A DNA stretch of 33,212 nucleotides from PVC group bacterium (GTDB lineage: Bacteria > Verrucomicrobiota > Kiritimatiellia > SS1-B-03-39 > UBA6053). The notes under the pieces are model-generated. The model was not told the DNA's origin. It made no database searches and was given only the letters and a program-made list of their open reading frames with translations. The position numbers and the translations under genes were made by a program. The DNA is taken from assembly GCA_003565035.1 (NCBI GenBank), contig PXDP01000189.1, positions 1-33,212 of the forward strand. The letters are read 5' to 3'. This document shows positions 8,001 to 20,000 of this stretch, one piece after another. The number at the start of each line of letters is the position of its first letter. Within the stretch, counting starts at the first letter, position 1.

Positions 8001-11000
8001 ATTATTAACGATAGATCAGGCTGCGGAGTTATTTGGGGCCGCAGCTGCTGAGGGAGAAACCAAAAGATTATTTCAGCACGAGTATTTAAAGAACATGACA
8101 GCAGGAGAAAAGGACATTAAGCTTAAAGATATCAAAGAAGCTAATGAGACTTTACGCCTTGTTAATCAGTTCGTTCACAAAAACGTTGGAGCTAAGGAGG
8201 TTCCAGAATCGGAAATTAAAGCAGCTAAAGCTACACTAGGCCAGCTGTATGATAACGATGGCACACTCAAACCGGCGGTTCGGCATATCTTAAATGATAA
8301 GCCGCAACTTGAAGATTTTCTGTTGGATATGCAGAAGATGATCAAGGAAGCAGAACTGGACCCGCGAGTACTCCCTCAGCTCCTAAATCGTTTATTGGCA
8401 ACATCCTCAGCATCATACAAAGAAGATCCTGAGATAACAAAAACTATCGGGAAGTTTTTCACAACAGAAGACCCTGATAGTATATTACGACAAGTAACAG
8501 CGAACGACGATTGGGAAGTTAACAACGTCTATATTGACGTAGGAAGTTTCTCAACTAAGTTAATGAACAACTTACATAGAGGGTTGTTGGATTATTTATC
8601 AACACCTGATAACATTAACAAAACCGTTACTGATTATTTGAACACATCAGATGTGAAAGCTGACACTCTAGGTGCTAAGCAGCTAGTGATGTTAGACTAT
8701 ATAAAACAAGGGCTTAACGCCTCAGGCACACCTTATTTGAAATTCACTAAAGATGAGGCAGAAGGGTTTGCTAGAAACATGGGTTATAGAAGTCTTGCCG
8801 ATATGAATAAACATACCGGTGTCTTCTACTATGCATCATCACCATTTAGTATCGACGTAAAATTAGATAGAGATAGTAGAATAGCATTAGACGTACAGAA
8901 ACATAAAATCGTTACAACAGATGCAACACCGGATGAGTTAGCTAAGCAATTATCTAACGGCGTTATTAATTTATCAGGCGATGATGTTATTAATATCACA
9001 CGAATAAGCGGTGATGTGTTAACAGCTAGATCAGTAGACGCAAGAGGTTTAGAAGCAGAAGGTTTAAAAACTGAGCGTACTGCTTTTAAGTCAGCTATTG
9101 TCGCAGGTAAGAAAGGCGAGTCAGATACTATGATAGTACTGAACTCACCTAGATATAATGTTGATTTTGAAGATGCTTCGTATTATAAAGGTACGCAGCT
9201 ATTTGACATGCTTGATAAATTAAATGAAGGTAGTGTTGTAAGTACATTTAAAGATGATGTAAGTTTTTATAAAGAAACTATTAAGAAACAGCTAGGAAAG
9301 AAAACGCTAGGCCCCAAAGGTATAGAGAAATACTTCGGTGCTGACTCACCTTGGGATGCTACAGTAGATAGTGAGACTATAACCTTTAAGTTTAACAGAG
9401 CTAAATATGATAAGATTAAAAAAAGTTTTAATGCTGGTGAACTTAATAAAACCAACATCTTTAAGTTTCTTCCCTCTGACTTAACAGAACGAGAAGTAGG
9501 AAAAGATTATGGTAATCAAGCAGGCTATCAGATAGGTAGCGTTCCAGCTATAAGATCAACAATACTTGACTTCACTAAACTAATAACTAACTGGTACGAT
9601 ACAACAAATAATAAAGTTACAGGTTATAAGGATATTACTATTAGTAATAAGAAGTTTGTTCGCGACCCGGAAGTATTTAATAACATTAAAACAATGGGTG
9701 TTAAAGTAGATGACTTAATTGCAGAACTTAAAAGTAAACTAATGGTTGACAAAAAACGAAACGCTTATGTACAGGATATGTTAAATAGATTAGAGATAGC
9801 CAAAGCACCAAAGGAATATACTAATAAACTAAGTGATCGCGTTAATAAACTATTAGCATCACAAACAATAATAGATATGTTACTTAAAGAAGATATTAGT
9901 GATAGTCTTGTAAAGAAAATTAATAATATGCAAGCGCCGAAAGGTAGCGTATCTAAAGAGCTTGAAGAGGATAAGAACATTATAAATATTGAAGACGGCG
10001 AGTATCAAGCGGCGGCACAGATTTTTAGAAATGTAGAGCTACACCCTACTATTAAAGACGTTACCCTTAAAGAACTACAGGCAGCTAAGGATTATTTAAC
10101 TAATAATAAAGAGACTCATAATAAGGTAGAGTCTATCGATGTAGGGATAGGCGGACTAGCTATTTTTAAGTTTGGAAATAGTTTAAAAATACCAATAGAG
10201 AAACTAGCTAAACTAACTGACGAAGAGTTAACATTTTTAAGAGAGCTTGATCCTGATATAGATAAGAAACGTAAAGAAATTATAAAAGAGTTTTATAATA
10301 TAACTGACGAGGATTTATTAAAGCCTTCTGGCGCAGCTCCAAAGCTGTTAGATTTTACACAAGTCTCTAAAGCACAAAGCTTCTGGAAAGGTTTCGGACA
10401 CCCAGAACAAATCAAACAGTGGGCAGAGAACCATTTCAATAATAAAATCTTTATTAATAAAGCTAAGCACTATTTGTTTCATAACTTAAATAATACTAAG
10501 ATGGGTGAGAACTTTGACAAGGATATTTTTGAAACAATGTGGAAAGGATTAATTAATTTAAGCGATGAGTTCAAACATGTTATTAATCCTAAGGCTATAA
10601 GAAGTTATAACTTAGATACCGAAGCAGGACAGAAAATGTTTATCAATCACGTTGGGATGACGATGAAGACATTAAAAGATCTTATTAACGAATCTATGTC
10701 TTTAGACGATACCGGTCGAGTTAAAAGAAGTGCTGAAGATACTGATATATTCATGGATAACTTATTGAAATCCGCTGTTACTATTGTATTAAACAATAAA
10801 GGCGGCGCTAGTTATAACCAAACTAAGAACGCTTTCTTAATAGATACAGTCGGCACAAACGCGGGTAAGATTATCTTACATAGTAGAAACGATTCTGATT
10901 TCAACGCTAAGATCATTATGACAAAAGCAGAAGACTTAGATGGTAAAATATTATTGTCTCCTAAAGCTGGTACGTACGAGAGATTCTCAGTACCAGAATT

Positions 11001-14000
11001 TGGCGTACACAAAATTAATCATGGCGAAGGGCGTTTGATTAAGAAACGAATAGAAGACGTTGAAATGCTAGGGGTTTTAAAAAGAACAACAAAGGATGAG
11101 TTTAATAAACTTTCTAAGCCAGCTATTATAGCTAGAGCATTAGAGATGCCTAGAACTAGAGAGTCAGCGGTAGAAAGAGTAAGAGAAGCAGCGCATGAAC
11201 TGGGTATGAGCGATAAAGCTTTTGATAAGTTAATGACATCTGTTTCTGATATACAAGAACAGTTTTTAGATACCTCTCTTAGAAAAGTTTTAATTGATCG
11301 TAAGATAGATGAAACACTGCCACAAGCAAAAAGCAAACACTTAAAAGAAATAATAGATATCTTCGAGTTTGGTATAATGAGCGAAGACAGGAAACAATAT
11401 CAAAGTTCTTTTGATGCCGCTCCGTTCAAAGTATTTACAACACCTGATGATGTTGATTATAGTTTTGTAATTAGAGACAGTAAGGGTACTATCACATCTA
11501 AAATAGAAAGCAGAGTAATGGCTGTTGTTGATAAACTACTAGACACTAAAGACAAAATTAATATTAAAGAGTTTGAAGACGGTCTTAAAGAAGAGTTTGG
11601 AAAAAATATGTATATTGCTAAAGAAGAAGGTGGGAAGATTACACCTATACCTTTAGACTCTTCAGAATTAAAAGAGATATATAAAGATATGTATACTCGA
11701 GCAATCGTAGGAAACATCATCAAACCTCGGGGAGATAAGACTGAGGCTTTTGTGATAAGTAAAATGCTAGATGATTCTACTAATTTTAGTAAACAAAGAA
11801 AAGCTAAACTACCAATAGAAAACTTAGAAGAGTACTATAGTATTGATGTGGAAACAGTTTTAGGTAAGAAGTTTCAAATAGGTACATATCGCGAAGACGA
11901 TATCAGAAGAGTAAGTGCTTCAATGAAAGAGTTCTCTGATGCAGAGATAAAAGATTTAACTGATCTTGTTACTAAGGAAGTTAACATTAAAAAAGAAATT
12001 GTAGCTAGACTAAATGATCCATTTTTAAAAAAAGCTTACAAAGATGGTGTATTAGATAAAGAGTATGAGGCGTGGGAAAGCGCACTTAGATCAGCGCTAC
12101 TAGATAAAAAGAAAGCTGATTTTGACCCAGAGATACTACGTATTATAAAAGACGAGAAACTCTTAGGCTATAACATTAAAGGATTTGACGCTGACTACTT
12201 AGGTGTAAAGTGGGATGACACTAAACATTTTGATTTAGAAGATTTTGCTAAACAAAATTTAATAGGGGAAAAGAAACTTTCATTAGGAGCTCTTGTAAAA
12301 CGTTTTGATGTACCTACTGAAGATGCGAGAGCACATGATGCAGGATACGATGCAGAGATGGTGAAACGTTTAATTCCTTATATAACAAAAAGTTTAAAAG
12401 AATCTGATGTATCACTTATTAATAATAAATTTTATAACTATATAGATGACGTATCTAAAAAAGTAGGATTACCTGCTAAACAAATTCGTGATATGATACT
12501 AGATTATAAGAAGAATAGTTTTAATAAAACTAAAACCGATGCTTCTGGTAAACAATCATTACCAGTCCCACCACACAAATATAAAGCACAGAACCCGTAC
12601 TTTACTCAAATATTAAATAGATATTTAGATTTGGAGAGAAAGTATACTCATACTAAAACATTAAGAGATATTCATAATCTAACATATAACAAAACTTCAG
12701 ATACCCTTAGACAACATATTAGACAAGGCGGCGCTAAGATGTATACACAAATGTTTAACTACTTAGCTTCTTTAAGTGATAACATGTTAATGGGGGATAA
12801 TCCTATAATATCTTCAATATTAAAACAAGCTTTTGTAAATCCACAATCGTTTGGAAAAGAACAGTGGGAAGATTATCTTAACCCTAAGAACTACTTAGAC
12901 TTTGAGAAATTATCTGCTGCTTTAAAGAAACATAATATTAATAAAAGCGCTGAGGAAATTAAAAAAGAATACCACAAAGCTTCACCTGTAGTAGATGAAA
13001 AGATAAAAGGTATTCTGGAAGGTAAAGGGTTTAATGAGTTAGAAGATATTAGAGAAACATTTATGAACTCTAATGCTAACTACTTATTAACACGAACTGC
13101 TGAAGTAGTAACTGCTTTATCTAATAAACTAAAGCTAGATGCCAGAGTAGCTAACGAACTATTCAACAGAGCTATTTCATTATATGATAAAACAATAGAT
13201 GACGCGGGGTACACCCAAGGATTACATTCTATGGATGCTTTAACCAAAGAGTTTATGGATACTATTCAAAATAGATTAGGTAAACTTAAAGTTAAAGCCA
13301 GCTATAATTTATGGGGAGAAGCAGAAACAAAAGAAGTCTTTGGTAAAATGCGTGATAATAAAGACTTACAAGCAGATGAAATAAGACTACCAAAAGACGT
13401 CGCAGATAAACTAAATTTCCAAGAGATAGTTGACGATATGGGTAATACACATAAAGTTGTATTATTAACAATCGATCCAGCTGTTATAGCAGGGGGTAGT
13501 GCAATAGTTCTTAAAGCTATTGTTGATCCTAAAACTAAATATGTTCAAGCTCACCCTAATATGGCTAAACAATTACAGCGTGACTTTGATGGTGATAGTG
13601 TTAGACTCATCGCTAATGGTGATACTAAAATGGCGCAGTTTATGTATGAGATATATAGAGCTAGTAACTCCGCTTTAAAAAGAATAGAGGGTACTTATAG
13701 ACAGCTAGATAAGTTTATTACACCTAAGTATAAAAAAGATTTTGTTGATGCTGATATTGATCACATCTATAAAACTGTAGATGTTGTGTCAAAAGACGAG
13801 TGGAATAAAGCACATCAAGCAAACTTAAATAAGATCAATAATATTGAGACAATAGAAGGCAGACGAGTTGAGATAGAAAAAATTAAGTCTCAAGACATGT
13901 ACATAGTAGATGATAAAAACATTTTTGATGAGTATACTCAAGTAATAAATGCTACTGGTAAAACGTTTAATAAAAATCCTTTCTCTAAACTTACTGAAGC

Positions 14001-17000
14001 AGATATTAAAAATCGTAATGTTAATATAGCTTTAAGTAAAGTAGCCAAACAAAATCACGATAGCTTCACCCAACATGTAGGGTATTTAAATAAAATGCAT
14101 ATGCCGTTTAACGAGAGTGTAGACAAACCTTTAATGAGTCTATATCGAAAAACTCTTGTTCTTTCTGATGTTGAAACAGCACAACTTAAAATGGCTTATC
14201 ATAAAGCTATTGAGTCAGGAAAGTTTGACGAGTTAGAAGGTATAATAACAAAAGGTTATGAGCTTACTGAAGATCGAAAATACTTTGAAAACTTTAAAGA
14301 CATTGCTACTATTAAAGCTGATATTGAAAATAAAACATTTGATGGGGTTGATGACTTTATAAACGCTTATCACCGTGGAATGCAAAGTTATGATGAGATG
14401 TTAAAAGCAAACGATACTTTTAATAAGAAAATAGTAGATGCTTATGCAGCGTACATTAAAGATAATGAGGATACTTTATTACATAAAGAAATAACAAACT
14501 TAAGTAATGCTATTAAAGACTTAATGGAAGTCAATGCTCACATGCACCCAGATTTTCTAGCTACTAAAACTACCAATCCTGGGTATGCTGTACAATTTTT
14601 AAGTCACGCTTTAAATCTGTATGATGATAGATATAACCCATTAACAGGAAGAACTCTTAAGCAAGTACATTCAGAGTACACTAAAGGCTTAGAAAAACCT
14701 GCAAGAGTTTTATATGTAGATATGGCTAAATTCGGTTTTACCGAAGATGCTATGTTCATGCGATCAACTTTCTTTAACAATCATCATATGTTTAAAGGAC
14801 ATTACCACGAAGTAGATCCTGAATGGGGTAGCACTAATATAAAAAAAGGTAAGCTTAAAACCTATGTTAATATAAAAGGCAAGGAAGTAAAAATACCAGA
14901 GACGCGAGGCGACATAGATATTATTGAAAAGAATGGCCGCTACTATATTAACTATGCTGAAGCAGATAGAAGTGAGATATATAAAACCGCTGGTATAAAA
15001 ACCCTTGGGAGTGTAGCTCCTAAAGGTAGCCTTGTTGAAAAACTTCTAATAAATAATAAAGCCGATATTATAAGAGACATTAAACTTTTCGATAAAAAGA
15101 AAGGACACGTCACTAATATTAAACATGAAGGACAAGCAGAAAAAGGCTTTATAACTACTGAGCCTACTATGTTTACCGTTGGTAACAAAACCGATAGAGA
15201 TAAACAACACTACGGGTTGTCTAGTAATAACTTTATTCAATCATTTGCTGATGGGCTAGAAGGATTATTATTAGGAAAACATTTCTATAGACTTAATGAT
15301 ACAGGTGATGGCCTGGTAAAAGATAATAGAGATTTTGTAGATATGGTTAATAACATTAGAGATTTAACTACAAGACCTTCTGGAAGTACATCTAACGCTA
15401 TTGGAGAATTAGATTTATTAAAGCTATTATATTTATCAGACTTACATGAAAAAGTATTTGGCTTTAGACCTGAGAATGGAGACCCTGAGAACTTAATGAG
15501 CCTACAGGGTCTAGGTACAAGAACTAGCGCCGGGTATATTAAAAAGTTATCTGATACTATTACACAAGATAAATCATTAGATACACTTTTAGAAGAACAT
15601 TATGGGGATGACCCTATAGTTAAGAGATTATTTTCTCCGCAAGTAACAGATAAAATAATTAAAAACACAGTAGGTCAAAGCACCATAGCAGAGCCTGATG
15701 GCGCTATTAGTAAATCTACTAAGTTAGTTGATCAAACCGAAGGAACTTTAAAATCAGGACAACACTTCTCTGATGAGGATACTTCTCCTCGTGGTGTATA
15801 TCCTAAGACTTCTTTTCTTGAAGATGTCTTAGGTGTAAAGAACTACGGTAATTATAAAGATGATGCCCTTAGAAACATCATACCATCTAACTCTTTACAC
15901 AGAGGTACGATGACAGATGGTTTTATTGCCGCTGTCGATAGACGATTACCAGACCCGCAACAACGTGACATGTATAATATTATTGCTGCTGATGAAAAAG
16001 CTGGTAGAGAAGCTAGCATCAATGCACTTACTAAAAATATGAATACCGAAGGGGCAAAACGTTCTATACCTGTAGGAGATCCAGATGGGTTTACTAAAAC
16101 TAGAACTGACAGTCTTGACTATGCTAATTATGTTGGAGACAAAAATACTAAAAAATTATTTGTAGGATACGGGGGCATTAAAGGTCAAGCTGCTTTATAT
16201 GATCTTGCCAGACAAGAAGGTGATTGGAGTAAAGACGATATGAGTATCGAAAGACACTTCAGACCTGAGGCTGATGAGTATATGAATAATTTTAAATCAA
16301 CAACACAAGTACTCGATGCAGAAATAACAAAAGACGGTTTGAACTTTAAGTATAATACTGAGGCAGAAGAGCCACAAAGAGTTGAGCAACTGCTTTCTGC
16401 AACAAAGAGCAAAGCTTTCTCAGCTAGATTATTTGATGAGTTAGACCAACAAAAACTAGCAGAGTTCTTTGTATCAGATGAAATACCTAGTATATTAAGA
16501 ACTCCTGGAGATTCTTTATATCAAAAAGTTTCTGCTTATCTAAAAGCAAACCCGCTTGAAAACATGTCTGACACTATGTACAAAACTAAATCTGAGATAT
16601 GGAAAACTAAACTTGCAATAGCAGACACCATAACAACTAAGGAAGGCGAAACTAAATACCATATCTTTAAAGGGAACGCTAGCTTATTAGAAGATGATGT
16701 TAAATCTAATCGAGCGTTATTAACTTCTTCTGGACTAGATGAAAAATCTGCTACAAGTATGAAAGCAGGGCGAGTAATAACTATGGCTCAAGATGCTGGT
16801 AATAAATTTACAGATCGAGCTATTAATTTAAATATTAAACTTCAGATGTTAGTACAATCATTAGAAGGTAAGGAAGACTTTGTAAAGTATATGAAAGCTA
16901 GCTGGGTAGAATCTCAACGCAAAGGCTTGCAACCATTAGGGGAAGACGCTAAAGCTGTTATGAATAGTCTAGGGTTTAAAACTTATGATGAGATGAAAAC

Positions 17001-20000
17001 TTGGGCAAAAGGTTTTGATGCTAACCACAAGGACTTGGTTAATACTTATATTGCTTACACTAAAGAGATAATAGCCCACGCTACTGAACTACAGCGATTA
17101 CAGGGTGAAGACTTTAATTCTTTCTTAATGATTGCACCTTTCAGAGGAGCTAAAGAAAATGTTAAAAACAAAGCCCGAGCAACTATTAAACAAGGTTTTA
17201 AACTTTGGAACAAACCAGAGGACTTATTGTTTGATCACACGATAGATGATTTCTTTGAAGCAACTAAATCTATCTTATCAAATATTAAAAAAGGTTATAT
17301 ATCAGAAGCATTTAAAGCTGGTCTTAAAAGTGAGGGGCTTCTTGATAATGAAAAAATACTAAACGCTTTATTACTTAAAGAAGACGACTTTGACTCTTTG
17401 ATAAAAGAGCATGTGAAAACTCTATCTTCTGTAGATTCAAAAGCTTTAAAAGATCAGTTAGATCAAATAGCTAGTCTAATTAAAACAACTGATAAGTCTG
17501 CATTATTACAAGCAAGACATAGCAATATAATAACTACAGAACATTTAACTGCAGTATATAAAACAATAATGCAAGAGTTAGATACATTGTCAAGATACAG
17601 TGATTTATCTGAAGATGATATCAAACTAAACTTATCTGACCCCGAGTTAAAACTAGGGGCAGAAAAGCTAGAAGCTACTAGAGCTTTAGAATTAAAAACA
17701 CAACTAGCTGGTTTTGTAGGAGATATAGCAAAAGAAAATCCTAAGATAGCTGAGGCATTATTTACCAAGCTATCTTCAGCAGCAGCTTCTGCTGGAAAAC
17801 ACGGAGCCCTTGTTGACGCTAATGGAAGACCTATAACAGAAAGAGGTGCTTTCGGTAGATTACGCCCTGACTCTAGTGAGTTTATTAAACAAGAGTTAAA
17901 ATACAAAGGAGAAAACAGTTTGCTATTTAAAATAAATGTTATTAGAGAAGCTGTTAAAGGTAATGTATATGTTGGACATGGTCAGTTGGGTAAAATATTA
18001 AACGAAGAAATATATACTAAGCAAACACACGCATGGCTAGAGACATTACGAAAAGGTGGTAAAACTACACAAGGATTAATCATGATGAACTTACTTAAGT
18101 TACCGATCCGTATGTTTAGTTTCTCAGCTTTCGATATAGCTATGATATCAACTGTAGATCCTAAAGCTGTGCTTAAGATACCTACTACCGTTAGATTATT
18201 AAAAGCGTACTATCAATCTGACGGACAGTATAGCACGCCAGAACTAGATGCTTATTTTGTACAAAAAGGTTTTGATTCGTTAACAGCTAGACAAAGAGAT
18301 GTTATCGTCGGAGAGGCTGATGCTTTTTCTAACATGAGTCCTCTAGCTGCACCTTATCGAGGGATGAAAGATTTATCTCGTTATGCTTTAGATATCCAGT
18401 CAGACTTCGGAAGACTTGCTTTATATCTTAGCTTAAGAGATAGGTTTGACGACGCTACTAAAAACGATTTCTACGGGCCGGCTTATTATAATAAAGCACA
18501 AGTAGATATACTTAAAGATATGACACCGGAAGAAGCCGAAAGAATGGGCTTTAAAAACAAACAAGGTAAATTAGTTACGCCAAAGGCTGCTGATAGAAAA
18601 GCTTATTATATAGTAGAACAATTACTAGGAAGCCCTGGTAACTTCCCTAAAATAGCTAAAGATTTAAGTGGGTTATTAGTGTTCAACACATTCCCGCTAG
18701 CTATTACTAGAGCAACCAAAGGGTATACAAGTAGTATATTAAAATCCGTAGGTGATTCTTTTAAAGGAGATACGAGGGGTTTATTTCAAAATACTGCTCC
18801 GTTAGGTTTAGGTCTTGCTGGTACGTGGTTAATGTATGAGCTGATAATGAATTTTATAGAGAGTTTATATGGGATGGAGGAAGACGATGTAGAAGATATT
18901 AAAAGTAAAATGCTTACACCAGATCCGATAGGTACATTATTATTAAACACACCTACTTTTAATTACAATTCATTCCACCCATTAATGATTATGGATGAAA
19001 TGCTTACACGACCCATCAGGGATGCTATGAATCAAGAGGATCCTGACATACCCAAATCTGTTGATGCTTTAATTAGATTATTAAACTCTAATGCAATATC
19101 AAGAGCTAATCCATTTTTAAAAATACCAGTTGAGGTACTAGCACAAAAAGATTTATTCGGTAGCGATATTATAGATACTAAACACAGTTATAATATGTTT
19201 GAAAATACTGTCCGAAAAGTTGCGGGAATACCTTTAGGTATGGGAATGAGCAGAGCTTTAGTAGAAGGCTATCAGTTACAGAAGTATAATGATAACACAG
19301 CTATGCAAAATATCTTGTCATCTGTAGAGAGCGGCATTAAGAATGAACTTAATGCTAGTAGAGCATATAATAAATCTAGACAAAACTATTATAAAGGTCG
19401 AGGGATGATATCTAACTACAGAGCTACCATGAGAGAAGAAACAGAAGCTAGCTGGGAAGCTGCTGACTTATATAATGGAGAAATTAAAACCAATAGATTT
19501 AACAGCGGATATGATAGGGAAGAATATAAAGTAGCTCGCGGAGTTTTAAACAAACTAATACGTCAAGAGAGACCTATGTCGGAAATAGATGCTGCTATAC
19601 TAGATTTGATTGACCCATATGGTAAATATAAATTGTCACCAGATAGTGTACAAGCTGTTATTAATACCTTGTCACTACAGGCAAGATTTGAGGGCTTAAA
19701 AGACCCAGACCATTTCTTATCTACCTTGACTGATACGGAAAGACGACAGTTTGAGGAAGGGCTTTTATGGGAGCAACAAAACTTCCCATTGTTATCAGAA
19801 ATATCAATAGGTGGTAACGAGCCATATAAAAGAACTCCTTACCTTAATAGACATTATGGGGGTTATAGCAATAGATATTCTGGAGCAGGCCGCGTTCCAT
19901 ATATAAAGAAAGGTTATTATCGCTCACCTTATAGAGATCTAGAAAGAGGTGAATGGAATCAAGTTAAAGTAATCGGGCCATCTGACAAGATGGGTATATG

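Noticed and set aside
5390-17906. Many minus-strand ORFs of 60-200 aa across the giant gene (e.g. 5799-6410, 7068-7523, 17463-17906)
   Set aside because: Antisense shadows of a strongly coding plus-strand frame; no SD sequences recognised, and biased Ser/Leu/Phe-rich compositions typical of antisense reading.
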